Below are positions 12,786 through 25,062 of a stretch of 64,000 bases of DNA, piece by piece. The stretch comes from Eopsaltria australis. Lineage: Eukaryota > Chordata > Aves > Passeriformes > Petroicidae. The translations under genes were made by a program, and so were the position numbers. The stretch is from positions 558,001 to 622,000 of the forward strand of contig JAVTVJ010000786.1 in assembly GCA_034509425.1 (NCBI GenBank), written 5' to 3'. Numbering within the stretch: the first letter of the stretch is position 1; each line of letters begins with the position of its first letter. Below the pieces are notes generated by a model. The model worked only from the letters and a program-made list of their open reading frames with translations, ran no database searches and was not told the DNA's origin.

Positions 12786-15700
12786 ATGAAATTTCCCATT
12801 TAGAGCTTTTCCTCTCAGAGTGCTTTGTTTCACTTGTGCTCAGTTGCAAACTCAAATCCTATTTTGAAACGAAGCTTAATAAACTTCCCAAATTTCAGTC
12901 AGAATTTATTGTTTAACTTCACTTGAATAAAATAGTATTTTAATAATTACTTTCCCCACTAATGTTGGGGAATTAATTATTTTTCAGTAAATAATGTATT
13001 TGCCTGACAAATGTATTCTAATCATGTTTCAATTGTATTTAAAACAGCATGTCTAGGTGCTGTATTTGCTAAAAACAAGGGAAAATACAACTAAAAGGAT
13101 AACAAGAAAATAGGGAAAGGTATAATTCTTTGGTAAACCCTGTCAATAATAACCCCAAACATGTGGATGTGTTGGCATTTGAGGATACAATTCCAGCAGT
13201 GATTTCCAGTGTCTGGGGTGTGGGGCTGCAGTTCTCAGCAATGCTTTTAGAGCAGCCTCTCTGCCATAAAAATCCAGATATGAAAGCTGTCCTCCATCGA
13301 CCTTCAGGCTGCCGGAGGAGGCCGTCGGTGTGCTGTTGGGCAACAGACAGCCATTTATCGATGTGACGTTGATTTTTGTGTTGTTCAGCAGTGCCCTCGG
13401 CCGTGGCTGCTGGCACTGGCAGCACTGACGTCTGCACGGGAGCACTGAGAGCATTGCAGGGCTGTCCTCGCATCACCTGCGGCCTCAGCACTCTCCACAC
13501 AAGGTGTTCCGTGCCACGGGGGTGGCTCAGAGCTGCCCAGGGTTTCAGTGTGCCCTTTGCTCAGGCATAACCCTGCAAGGAGCCAGTGGAGGGCTGCAGA
13601 AGGAGTTAAACACCATCGCTGTGAAAATATGCTGGTGAAAGTGCTGGGTGTTGTGAGGGATGATGGTGCATCAAAGTTAAGGGATCGCTTCTCTTTCCCT
13701 CTCTTCCACCTAGTCCTTGTTTTGGAGCTTGTGTACCCTGAGCCCTTGTGCACATCTGGAAGGGGTCGCTCTGTCCCTGGTCACATCCAGCTGCAGATGG
13801 GGATGCAGCTCCTATCAGAAGGGCTACGTGTCTGGTCTGATGGGGCTGGGGGTACACTGTGGCTGTGGGCATCTCTGGGAGCCATCAGGGGTGCCCAGGG
13901 TGGCGTCCCTGTGCAGTGGGTGCCCGTGATGGGCTCAGTCCTGAGCTCTGTGCACAAGGATCAGCACAGTGATGATGCCTCACCCCTCTCCTGCTGCTCG
14001 TTTGCTTTGTCACTTCCAGGGCAGATTTCTTGTGAAGGTTGTGGATAGTGCTGTGTGTGGTGCCTGTGAGTCACTGACAGGGGTTACAGCTGTGAGCAGG
14101 AGTGTGGATCACAGCAATCCTGGTCCCTGCTCAGCACTGCCATGTTCCAGCCCTTGCTGCTGGGCACTGCAGGAATCTGCACTGATAAATAGATTAAATC
14201 TCCTGTGTGTTTTACTTGATCTGAACATAAAGTCATTCAGTCTCCTCTCAACTTTTGAGTTACTACACGCTTGAGTGAGCATCATATGGATTACCAGAGA
14301 TTGCTCTAAAAGGATGTGGTGACTCTGGAAGTTCAAAGGAGCAGGTAGAGCTCATGGTTCCCCATGCTGCTGTGACCCACGTGCCACCCCTTGGGGGGAC
14401 ATAGCCCCTCAGACTGGGTGGAGGCTGCTCTTTCTGTACCCCCTGGAAAAACGTGATTCCCTCGTATTCTGGGGTGCAGCACTGGCTGGGGCAGCTGGAG
14501 GGGTGGAGGAAGGAAATGTGGTGTTGCTCAGTCGCAGGCTGCAGAGTTTGTGTGTCCTGGGAGTGTCAATACAAGTACTGATGGATGGAGACATATGTTG
14601 TGTCTATACAGACTTGTGGATATACAAACATTTGTAATAATACCAAGATCAGCCACTAATTGGATTGAGTATTTATATAAATTTTAAAAATGTATAAATT
14701 TTTAAAAACATAATTTTGAATAAAATTTATAGAAGTTAAAGAATTTATGTAAGTACTTGTACGTCCGTATGTGGTTGATAGGTTTGCCAATGCTGTTGTG
14801 AAATGAGAATTGGGGTCATTTGGGGGTATCCCAGAAGCACCTTACTCAGGGTCAGAGTGGCTAGGGTTGGACAAGTGCTCAGTTGACATTTGTGGGTGCA
14901 AAGAAAAGTGGCACAGAATGTCCCCATCTGCATCCTTGTCCCCATTCTCATGCCACTCTTCTGGCACTGGGGTTTGTCCTGTGCTCCCTCAGGGCTGAGG
15001 AGAGGAGGAAGGACCTGCAGACAGCAGGAGTAGCAGGGAGCATTTTGCTGCTGAGCTGGTGTCTTTCCTTCTGTTTCCTGCTGGCAGAAGCTCTGCTTGC
15101 TCTGTTTGCTTTTTTCTTTCTTTTTTTAAATCCTGTTGTATTTCATGGCAGTAGGACAGCTCCAGTAGGAGTGCTATTAGCCGCAAGCCAAATGATCCAT
15201 TAGAGGGGTTGAGGCTTTTATGTACAAGAGTCACACACAAAAACGTCATTAAGTGGCCACTTCGGTGTGTTTTCATATGAAAGGATTCACTTTTAAAAGT
15301 GTCTACAGAGTGCTGCCATCAGTATCCCTGTGCCACAGCAGCTGCCCTGGAGGGAGCTGAGGGGGCTTCACAGGGGAGATGCCCTCACTTCCTTGTCCTG
15401 GAGATGTGTGTTTTCCCCCAGCTGGCGCAGGTGTAACAGCCGCTGACTCCTGGGGCTGCAGGATGCGTGCTTCAAGGCACTCAGGTAGGCTTTGTAACAT
15501 TAAAAAAGTTTCTCTGAATGTGGCAGGCAGCCTCAACACAAAGCGCCTGCAAACAGTTTATTTTTAAAAAGGGAACCATAGCTTACATGGAGTTAAATGT
15601 TTTCCTGTAAAACACATGGACATCAGGATAAATAGTTTTACCGTGTACAGGCAGTAGGTGATGGTATGTAGCAGCCGTCCTCCTGCTCGGGTTCAAATGC

Positions 15701-16136
15701 TCTGGGTTGGGAGGAATTTGTACTCCTGCTAGAGGGAGGTGTTTGCGTGTTGGTTTTGGATCAGAAGCATTCCGTGTGTTCCAGCTGTGCTGCTGAGCCG
15801 TGGCTGCAGCTTCTGCAGCTTTGGCATCCTCAGCACGGGGGAACCAGCCCCAGGCAGAGCCCCCAGGGAACAGCCCAGCCCAGGGCGCGCCGGCAGAGCG
15901 GCTGCAGCTCCAGCAGCAGCAAACATCCCGAAGTGTTTGAAGTGACTGGAAATTGTGTCAGTCGTTAATAATTGTTAAGTAGTGATGGGGTGGTGCGTGC
16001 TCACGCAGGGCAGGTGGGATGTGCAACACTCACTGAGGTCTCTGCTGGCCACAAGGAGGTTTTTCTTTTGTCTTTAGGTGGTAGCCTGTTAGATGTTAGA
16101 GGGTTGTAGGTCTGACCATGAATAGCTACTTAAAAT

Positions 16137-16192
16137 TACAGAATCACAGACTCAAACACTGGTTTGGGTTAGAAGGGACCTTAAAGCTCAAA
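16137..16192 (-). mobile_element. Short CR1 LINE tail fragment
   Basis: 'acagaatcacagactc' followed by 'ggtttgggttagaagggacc' is the inverted CR1 3' end. Only about 55 bases remain recognisable. Confidence 0.75.
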
Positions 16193-18002
16193 AAATGAAA
16201 AAATAAAAATTGTTAGTACCCCTATCACCTGAGCCATAGCTGAAGCAGGTAAAGGAGCTTGCAGTCTCAGAAGGGAATCCCAAGAAAACTTTTCCATTAA
16301 TAAATAAGCAGTCAGGGTGTTTTCTGGAAGGAGATTATTATCAGAGAGCAAAAATTGCAGTTCTATTCCTAATTTTTAGTGTGGGATGTTAAAAGCAGGG
16401 TGTATTGTGCTTCCCAGAAAACCGGTGTTGTGGGGAAGAGTCTGGTGGTGACCACACAGAAATGGGCTCACTGCTGTTCACCTGTGTGCAGGTCTGGAAA
16501 ACCCAGGTCACGATCCAAGACACTTGTCAGAGGATCCAAGTCTTCTAGAAATACCTTGTATTTTCAGAATGCAGATTTTTGGGAGTGATTTTTCCAAGGC
16601 ATGATTGGTAATTTTCTTTTGTCTGAGTTTGCCATGCTTTCCACAATTCTGTAAGTGTTCACACAAAGTGCCTTGTGCTTTGTGGGGAATAAAGCCATGG
16701 GGTGTGGCTGGGGATGCTTCTGCCCTGTGGGAAGGTGCCTGGGACAGGTACATGTTCCTGCTCCCCTGAAGGCAAGGGGGAAAATCCTCCCAATCTGACT
16801 CCTGATCATGCTGAGCCCTGTGCTTCTGTCACAGGAGGCTGAACACAGTAAGGTCAGGCACATCCTGCTCCCATCCAGAGTGGATGGCATTTCTTCATTC
16901 TTGACAATGAAAGTGAACTGTACAGAGTAGGAAATAAATCTGTGTATTAAACACCAAAAAAAATGGAGAGGCAGCATGGGATTAAAAGATTTACTGCTGC
17001 AAGGAGAGCATGTGCCCATCAGGACACTGCAGCATTCACTGCTGCCTCTGAACTTACTTCAAATACTCCTTTTGTAATGATTGGAAGAGGGTTCAGAAAA
17101 GGTTCAGAGAGATGCAGATCTGCCCTGAGCTGTGTTGACTGCAGTTAGCAGGATCCAGTGACAGGGTAATTAGGAGCTGCAGGGTCAGGGGGACGAATGC
17201 TGCCCATGTTCTGGTGAGATCTGTGGCTGTGGTTTCCAGCCTGTGATTTCCAGCTCCTGGGCACTCTGTGGGCCATTTGTAAAGGTCCATGGAATAAAAG
17301 TGAGACAGGAAACCCTGCTCCCAGACAGACAAGTCTGCATTTCTTTGGGGAAAATCACTGAGATCTATAAATTAAACAAGATTAGAGGATAAAGGTGCCC
17401 TGGGCTCCAGAGCTACGTGCAAACAAAGAGCATGTAAGTGTTTTGATAGTAGCTGGTGATAGCTAAGCATAAGCACAATTTACCTGGGGCTGTGGTGTAT
17501 TCTGAGTAAACAGCTTTTCTTAAAGACCATCTCCTAGACGGATAGAAATGCTGATCTCAGTGGGGAAGCAGCGAGGCTCCTTGTTTCCTGGGAGCCAGAG
17601 GACATTGCATTAGATCATAGGAATGGTTTTTTATGGCTTTAAAGCATTTGAGTGTATGAAGTACTTCAAGTGGTTGGGGTGTACAACACATACTGCCAGG
17701 CTTTGACCTCATCCAGAGAGTTGTGGAACAACCTAAACCCCGTCAGTGAAATGAGGACATTTGGTTTAATCTGGATTTCAGAATCAAGTTGGTTAACTCC
17801 TCCTCTGATTCCAGCAACACTTGTAGTTCCATGTTACTTATTCAGCAGAAATGGACTCTGACTTTTACATTGTGCTCATGTAAGAACTCATTTTCCAGGT
17901 ATCTGGTAAATGTGTCTGCAGCCTGCTTGTCTTTGCTTTAGCCCATGGCATAAGAAACAAAGATGCAGCTTCTAATTCTACTGTTCCAATTCTCTTCTGC
18001 AG

Positions 18003-18173
18003 GGTCGATGTTCAAGGGAAAACTGCAAATATCTTCACCCACCACCACACTTAAAAACGCAGCTGGAGATCAATGGCCGCAATAACCTGATCCAGCAGAA
18101 GAACATGGCCATGCTGGCCCAGCAGATGCAGCTCGCCAATGCCATGATGCCCGGAGCCCCACTGCAGCCCGTG
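18003..18173 (+). CDS. MBNL1: MBNL1 coding exon 2: end of zinc finger 2 and linker
   Basis: This 171-nt exon gives 57 codons in phase 0, starting [16 protein letters not shown]. The two cysteines and the histidine complete CCCH zinc finger 2, whose first cysteine is in the upstream exon outside the window. The rest is the Gln/Met-rich start of the linker between the two zinc-finger pairs ([15 protein letters not shown], then [10 protein letters not shown]). The acceptor is a clear pyrimidine tract ending 'cttctgcag'; the donor is GTG|gtatgtg. The frame stays open 165 nt into the following intron (stop near 18338), so intron retention would add an unrelated tail. Finger 2 pairs with finger 1 for YGCY RNA recognition. 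Confidence 0.97.
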
Positions 18174-20175
18174 GTATGTGCACCCCAGGCTTCCCCCAGG
18201 AATGGGACTGGGGGCAGCCAGCACAGCCCTCCACTCCAGGGAAACCCCACAAAGCTCGGGAATGGGGGAGGAATCAACCGCAGTGAAATTCCCCTCTGGA
18301 TGTCTTTGTGTTGCTTAATTCTGCCTTGCTTGAAGTAATATTTTTAATTGATTTCAGTAATCTTGGGTTAATTTAATTTATCTTTTGCAACTTATTTCTC
18401 AAAGTTTGGAAAGCGAGTGATCTGCATGAGATTTTTGTTTGCTTTTCAATATCGTGCTCTAGGAAACCCTTGGCTTTGAGAAGATGCCCACTGGGTGTTT
18501 TCCCTTCACTTGAGAGAACTTTCCCAGAGAACTGCGTGCTGGAATTGAGCTTTGGTTTAGGGGGAGTTAGGCTCAGCTTGAGCATGGCCAGTGCATCAGT
18601 CAGTATGAGCCTGTCAGGCAGCAGAGAGCTGGGGGGTCTCTGTGCCCTGGCCCAGCAGTGGCTGTGTGCTGATGGGACAGGGGTGTCCCCCTTCAGACCT
18701 GTGCAGCACATCACACTGTACCTGTGAGCTTCAGAGCAAGGCCAGGTGGCCCTGATAACGTGCTGTCATTCTGCAGTGCTCAAAAGGCTGCAGGATATTT
18801 ATATTGCTGTAAAATAAGCTCAGTAGAAAATAAATGGGGTAGTCTTTTATTTGCTGTACAGCAGGCACACAGGTGTCTGTTTGAGTGTATTGGGCTGAAA
18901 TCAGACATTGACATCTCTTAAGTTACGTACTAACAGACTGGTTCTATTTTAAAGTTCATTATTGCGTAACTGATAACCCCGTAATGAAAAGTGCTGTTAA
19001 TTAATAGTATATTTAAGAGCAATATTTAATTTCCTGTAATATTTGCCAGGTTGTTTTTCATTCACATGGATGAGGAATCATAAGCATTACAGAAATTATA
19101 GCCATTTTCACAACTCACCGTCTGTTTTCTCCAGTAATCCCTGCATGGTTTTGTTCATTATTTCCAATGTCTCTTGCTTCCAAACAATTCAGTCATTTCC
19201 TCAGGAATACAAAAACATGTGCTGTTCTCTGCTGTCTGCCTTAAATTGATATGAAACAGAGAAAGAGTTGTGTTAACTCTGCAGTTGTTTTTCCCTCTAA
19301 AAATTAGTTGGGGAAAAAAACCTACATGCCTTAAGTAACTGCTTTATTTAGATAGTGAAAGACAAACACTCCTGGCTGAATTTTATTTGGCAGTTACACT
19401 GCATTTGGGGGCAGGAGAGTTGTTTAATCCTTGCTGCAGTGTAGCAGCTCTGTGTTGTGTTTTCACAGCATTATTTGGGCTCTACACCCGATTATCTTCA
19501 CACCCACAAGGGCACTTGACTCCTTTTTGAAAACATGCAAATAAACAAAAGAAAATCATATTTGCATGTACTCTTTCTTCCACTGGTTTAATGTTTTGGC
19601 CTAACTAAAGCATCTCCCTGATGCAGTGAGTGTCTGAGTATCTGCATGGCCAGCCTGTTGAGTTCTGTAAAATTGCAGGATTGTGGCGGAGTGAAACCCC
19701 AGGAATTCCTGAGCCAGCTCTAGCTGCACCAGGGCCTGAAAAGCTTTGCCTGTGCTTGAAGTCGAGTGTGGTTGATGCTGTGTCGGGACTCTCAGATGCC
19801 TTTTCCCCAAGAGTCAGCATTGTACCTGCTGTGGCCATGTCCCTCTGGTAGCCCTGGACTCTCTGTGACCCCGCAGAGTGCCTGTCATTCATTGTGGCTC
19901 TGCTGGAGTGTAGCTCCACCGGGAGTTTGCTCCAGGAGCTGCTACGTGCTGTGAGTGTGCAGGGAGGCTGCAGGAGGAGAGCCAACAGAGGCTGCTGGGG
20001 ATGCCTGTCCCCACAACTGCACGGGTGTTCCCTGTGTCCCACAAACACAACTGCTCCTTTCCAGCTGACAGCAGAAACTCACCTTGCTCAGCTCAAGGGG
20101 ATGGCCAAGGAGTTGTTTTGGTGACAGCAAGGCAAGCACAAATGTTATGTGTCTCTTCTCTGTCTCCCATTGCAG
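18174..20175 (+). other. MBNL1: MBNL1 intron 2
   Basis: GT-AG intron of 2002 bases between exons 2 and 3. The donor is gtatgtg and the acceptor ends 'tctcccattgcag'. The middle (about 18730-19600) is AT-rich. No repeat or coding element stands out. Confidence 0.95.
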
Positions 20176-20376
20176 CCAATGTTTTCTGTTGCACCGAGCT
20201 TGGCCACCAACGCGTCAGCTGCCTTCAACCCCTACCTGGGGCCCGTCTCTCCAGGCCTGGTCCCTGCTGAGATCCTGCCCACAGCCCCCATGCTGGTGAC
20301 AGGAAACCCTGGGGTCCCAGTTCCTGCTGCTGCCGCTGCTGCTGCCCAGAAGCTGATGAGGACAGACAGGCTGGAG
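20176..20376 (+). CDS. MBNL1: MBNL1 coding exon 3: inter-finger linker
   Basis: This 201-nt exon gives 67 codons in phase 0. It starts PMFSVAPSLATNAS, continues through PYLGPVSPG, EILPTAPMLV and a seven-alanine run, and ends MRTDRLE. It is the proline/alanine-rich linker between zinc-finger pairs; in MBNL1 studies this exon raises RNA-binding and splicing activity, and it can be skipped without a frameshift. The exon is one codon shorter than the 204 nt I remember for mammals: there are two alanines, not three, after NAS. Donor is GAG|gtaggag. Confidence 0.97.
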
Positions 20377-23300
20377 GTAGGAGCTGCATGATGTAACTTA
20401 CTCTCACAAGTGCTATCATTTATTATGCCTTCTAGATCTGAAATACTTTTCTTGTGAAAGCAAACAATGCAGGTTTCACTTGGACTGGTAATGTCATGTC
20501 TTGGTGATGGGTAGGAACGAGGAGTGATTGAGTGATGGTACAGTAAGTTCAGGCTGCCATTCTGCTTCTGACCCTTCCTTGCAGAAAGAAATGGGAGTAT
20601 TTAGGAATGATCATGGCAGCAGAAAGAGTGCCACGAGCTGTTGGTGTGTGCCCAGAAGGCATTAACGACGTGGTGGCACAGGAACTGGGTGCTAGGGAGA
20701 GGTGCAGAGCTTCGGCTGCTGGGGTGTAGGTGACTCGGCCTCTGGCTCTGGGCAGACAGTGCCCACACTCCCCTGCTGGCCTCCCGCACCCGGCTTATCA
20801 CACTTACTACTACCCTGACAAGTGTGGTGCTCTCAAGCTGCTGCTCGCCCTTGCTCCCAATCTTTCTTATCTGAAAGGCCTGACAGTTTTTGGCACCTTA
20901 TCAGTGCTGCGGCAGTGTGGGCGGGGAGCCAGGGACTGCCACCACTGCCATGAGCTTGGGGCACAGCCCGTGGGCAGAGCCCGAGAGCAGAGCCCGAGAG
21001 CAGAGCCTAAGAGCAGAGCCCGAGAGCAGAGCCCGAGAGCAGAGCCCGAGAGCAGAGCCCGAGAGCAGAGCCCGAGAGCAGAGCCTGAGAGCACAGACCG
21101 AGAGCAGAGACCGAGAGCAGAGCCCGAGAGCAGAGCCCATGAGCAGAGCCTGAGAGCATGGATCACAGCCTGAGAGCACAGCCCATGGGTACTGCCACAA
21201 GCATAGATTACAGCCCATGTGCACAGCCTGAGAGCAGGTGCTTGGCATCCCTGCTGGGTCTGGTGGTTAAGAGGCAGCAGTGAGGGAGGCTGAGCAGCCA
21301 GGCTGCCCTGCTGTCACCCTGGTGTGTGCTGGACACGGTGGGGTGTGAGGGCACAAGGCCGCTGTCCCTGCACGGCTCCTGGTGCTCTCCCTTCTGGCAG
21401 TGGATCTGGTCACTGAGCTCAGGGAGAACACTGGGAGGAGCAAGAAAGATCTCTGTAATGCAGCCCACTGTATTTGTGACTCTGTTCTTTCTGCCTGTGC
21501 ATCTGCACTACCAGGCATTAACTCTTCCTACAAGGGAAATTAATTCCTTTTCCTTAGCTGCATCCCTGACTGACAAGCTGCTGCTCAGAAGGGGTGAGCT
21601 GGGAGGAATGTGGACGGTTACCTGGCAGCCAACCTTTCCCACTGCTACTGTCATTATTCTGAGAGCTCACATCACCACAGGTCACTGTCCTGTGGGATCG
21701 CATCATTTCCCTTTTTAGAGATGTTTTCCCTGAGGGAAGCGTTCCCCAAAGCACGCTCAGGTTACAGGGGAGGCAGCCGTGCCAAGCTCCGAGCTGGCAC
21801 ACAGGTGGCTGGTTGGAATCACCCAGGCATGTTTTTCCCTTGAGGACTCTGTTTCATGATGGACACCTGCCAGAGGTGGATTAAAACCAAAATGCAATTA
21901 GGTAAATTCATAAATAAATCACAATGGATTTGGAAATGAGTATGAAGAGGAGGATGCCAATGTTGGGAACCCTTTGGGTTGTGCTGCCAAGATCAGCTGC
22001 TGTGTTTGATTGTGCTTCCAGCCCTGCAGTGCCTGTGGGCTGGTCAGGGTGGGACATGAAGCCTCAAAAGCATCCTGGTCATAAGCAGGACATATCCATT
22101 GTTCCCAAGCAGCCAGGGAAGCAGGGGCACCCCTTTGTGTGTCCCTCCAGGGCAGCCCCGGCGCTGGTCACAGGCTGTGACCACAGGATGTGCACAGGGA
22201 GCTGGTGATGTCTGGGACCTCAGCATGCAGGATTTGGCCCTCCAGACTCTGCATTCGCTTGATATTGCTGCTCAGAGAAGTGGTGCACTGCTGAGCCAAA
22301 CTCCTCTGCGTGAGAGGGAGATGTTAGAGTAACATTCTCAGCGTCACAATACTGTTTTTCCCTTCTGCACATACAGTGTAAACAGAGAAACGTGTAGGTG
22401 AGAAGATAATTTGCAAATGCTTTCCAAGCACAGTGGTCATTTGATCTGGAGTATCCAAATTTAGTATCCAAACACTAAACAAGCACATCATTTTTATGAA
22501 CAGTAGAACATTACAATTTACTTTATAGGCTACAGACATGCAGAACGGATTTTGGAGATTCAGCACGATCTGGCTGTTACCTCCCAGAGGAGCCAGCAGT
22601 GTCTACCTGCTCTACCAGGGAGCTGCTGCTGAGCATTGCCATTTGTTATGGCGTGATCAGAGCTTTATAAGGCTCCACTCACTCTCCCTTGGAATGAACT
22701 GTTCTGAAGAAAAATAACCACAATGATGTTAGCATCTAATCTTGGAGTATGATTGGTTCTGCTTAGAATTTTAAATATTTATTTTCAAGAGCGATGTACA
22801 CTGGCAGGAATTAAGTCAGCACACGTTCTGGGATGCAGACCCAGGCTGTTCCCAAGATGAAAGTTCTCAGTAGGCACACCTGGGGTTTTCAGGGATGCAG
22901 GCAGACACTACAGCTCTGTTGGGCAGCGCTATGTCTCCTGAATTAATGTGGGTCTTGCTAAAGTAAGGTCGGTGACTGCTACTAGCAGTGGGATTGCTTT
23001 CATCTGGATTTCATGCTGGCAGCATGCAGGTGTTGAGTGTCCAGTGCTTTCAGCCACTCCTGTAGAGAATCTGCATCTTAGGATGGAAATGTCATGGCTT
23101 GAGGCCTTTCCACACACTTGAGCTTTCCTCACACTCCTCCCCCTGCAGGAAATATCTTGAACGAAGTGTGGTTCTTCAGTGGACTAGAAAAGAAGCAAGG
23201 ACAGGGAAGTGAGAGAGAAAGGAATTGCCTAATGCTTTATCAAAAACAGCTGTTTCTGTTGGAGTGCCATCATTTTCTATTAGAAGTGTTCTAAAGTCAG

Positions 23301-24804
23301 GAAGGACCACAGCCAAGCTGCTGTTTCCTGCTTGGTTCTTATATGCCATGTTTTGCCATACAGAAGCAACTTAGAAGTTCTTGGAGCTGGTGAGCTCTGG
23401 GCGATCAGGACTGTCATGCTGGCTGGCGTGTGTCGCTGCAGGGGACTGGACCAGGGAAGCGATCTGGCTGAGGATTACCTGGCAGGCCAGTGATTATTTT
23501 CCAGCTGAGGAATTTGCCTGAGCTGTTTGCGGTGCACTGCAGAATCCGTTCTGCAAGCCCTGAGCAAAAGGGCACAGGATGAGCAGGGACCATGGAGAGG
23601 CTGGGCCTGGCTCATGTGGCTCTGCTGCAGATACACACCAGAGTTTGTCACCACATGGTAAAAGCCTATAAACAGGGTCATGCAGGAATCACCCTGGGCA
23701 AATGTTTTCACACCTGACCTGCTCCTGATCCTGCAAGGGGGTCAGCTCATAACTGCAGAGCATGGGCAAGTGGCATTGACAGTGGCACGAGGGTTAAACA
23801 GCAGCCAGAGGACTGGTAAGAAGGGAAACCAAACCACCACCAAGTCTGGGTTGTTGCAGGGATGGGAGCCAAGGTCCTTGAGGAAATACTGATGATCCAA
23901 GCTCACAGGCACCCACCTTGAATAAGAAATTCCACCTACTAAAGGGTTTTATTTTTATGCAGACCTGGTTGCTTTTGTCCCTTTGTTTCCTATGGCCTTT
24001 GTAAAACTGGAATGCTAAGTGTGTTTTGTTGGCAGTGACAGGTCCCACATCAGTCTGTCAGACACGGGATTTGCACATGTGGAGAGGGGGCTGATGTTTG
24101 TCACACTGGTGACAGAGTCCATGTCTGCGGTGCTGAACAGGGGGCCTGGGGGTCTGTGCGGGCTGGAGCCCACAGGGACACTGCAGGGGCTGTCACCCAG
24201 GCAGCTGCAGTGCCTGACCCCTCCAACTCCCTCTGGCTGCTGGCGTGTGACAGCGGGAGCAGGGGCTGTGGCCACTGCTGTTCCCCACCTCCCATGCTTG
24301 CCCAGGGTGGTGGCTGGGCAGCACAGGGGCTGTGCCACCACCGTGGACTGCAGGTTGCTGTCTCCTGGCAGCCACCTGGATCGTGGGGGCATGTGGACAC
24401 AGAGTGCCCGGTGGGGGCCCAGTGGAGGTCCCTGGGGTCAGCCACACACCGTCCACTCACTGTAATGAGCACATGGAGTGTGGTGACTCAGCACAGCCAG
24501 GTCACAGCAGGGCATGGCCAACACCTTGGGGTGCTTGGGTAGTGCCCAAGAGCGGCCATGGCACCTTTCAGGAGACAGAAACAGCCCCATGGGTGACTAA
24601 GGGGGAGCCAGAATGACACTGCTGTGTGCTTGTCTCTGATCACAGTGGGGTTTTGTGCTCCTTGACATCAGAAGTGGCTCTAGAGAAACCAGTCTCTGCT
24701 GCTGGGTCCCTGAGCCCTCCATCCAACTGCAGTGCACTTTGCCCTGAGCCCTGCCTGCAACACCCATCACCAAAACTAAGGCATTTTTTTTCCTGGTGTC
24801 ACAG
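20377..24804 (+). other. MBNL1: MBNL1 intron 3
   Basis: GT-AG intron of 4428 bases. It contains the 13-bp minisatellite at 20966-21160 and its degenerate continuation to about 21237. The remaining sequence is ordinary intronic DNA with a GC-rich zone near 24060-24560. I see no further exon. Confidence 0.95.
20966..21160 (+). repeat. 13-bp minisatellite, 15 copies
   Basis: Fifteen consecutive 13-base units with consensus GCCCGAGAGCAGA run from 20966 to 21160. Units 2, 3, 5-9 and 13 are identical to the consensus, the others differ at one to four sites, and a ragged tail follows to about 21237. Because 13 is not a multiple of three, the array is read as similar Arg/Glu/Ser/Pro-rich repeats in all three forward frames, which creates spurious long frames on both strands. 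Copy number is probably polymorphic. Confidence 0.95.
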
Positions 24805-25062
24805 GTATGTCGAGAGTACCAGCGTGGGAACTGCAACAGGGGAGAGAACGACTGCCGGTTTGCTCACCCCGCCGACAGCGCCATGATCGACACCAACGAC
24901 AACACGGTCACTGTCTGCATGGATTACATCAAAGGGAGGTGCTCCCGGGAAAAGTGCAAATATTTTCACCCTCCTGCACACCTGCAAGCCAAGATCAAGG
25001 CTGCCCAGTACCAGGTTAACCAAGCTGCAGCTGCCCAAGCAGCAGCGACTGCAGCTGCCATG
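24805..25062 (+). CDS. MBNL1: MBNL1 coding exon 4: zinc fingers 3 and 4
   Basis: This 258-nt exon gives 86 codons in phase 0 and encodes the whole second zinc-finger pair. Finger 3 is C-x7-C-x6-C-x3-H (CREYQRGNC to CRFAH) and finger 4 is C-x7-C-x4-C-x3-H (CMDYIKGRC to CKYFH). All eight metal ligands are intact. A helix-like Ala/Gln-rich stretch follows ([17 protein letters not shown]). One residue differs from the mammalian sequence I remember (PADSA instead of PADST). Acceptor is 'ggtgtcacag', donor ATG|gtgagtg. The exon can join either exon 5 or exon 6 in frame. Confidence 0.98.

Larger units (their letters stand above)
1..18002 (+). other. MBNL1: MBNL1 intron 1, 3' part
   Basis: No stretch here encodes a recognisable protein, and none of the expected upstream MBNL1 coding sequence (zinc finger 1) is present, so I read it as the downstream part of the intron that ends at the acceptor 18001-18002. 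It contains decayed CR1 pieces (3540-3973, 6320-6500, 12590-12785, 16137-16192), a GT repeat at 3442-3458, short tandem duplications near 5450-5555 and 6208-6249, an AT-rich patch at 2942-2975 and poly-T runs near 11070-11095. An alternative first exon of MBNL1 could lie here, but I see no clear CpG-island promoter. The modest CpG-rich patch at 9000-9160 is too weak to call. Confidence 0.85.

Noticed and set aside
20730..21248. Repeat-protein-like frames (REQSPRAEPES...) on both strands
   Set aside because: They are translations of the 13-bp intronic minisatellite, which is open in every frame.
24060..24560. GC-rich part of intron 3 as an extra exon
   Set aside because: Open frames occur on both strands, but no acceptor/donor pair keeps the MBNL1 phase, and the text shows no similarity to MBNL proteins.
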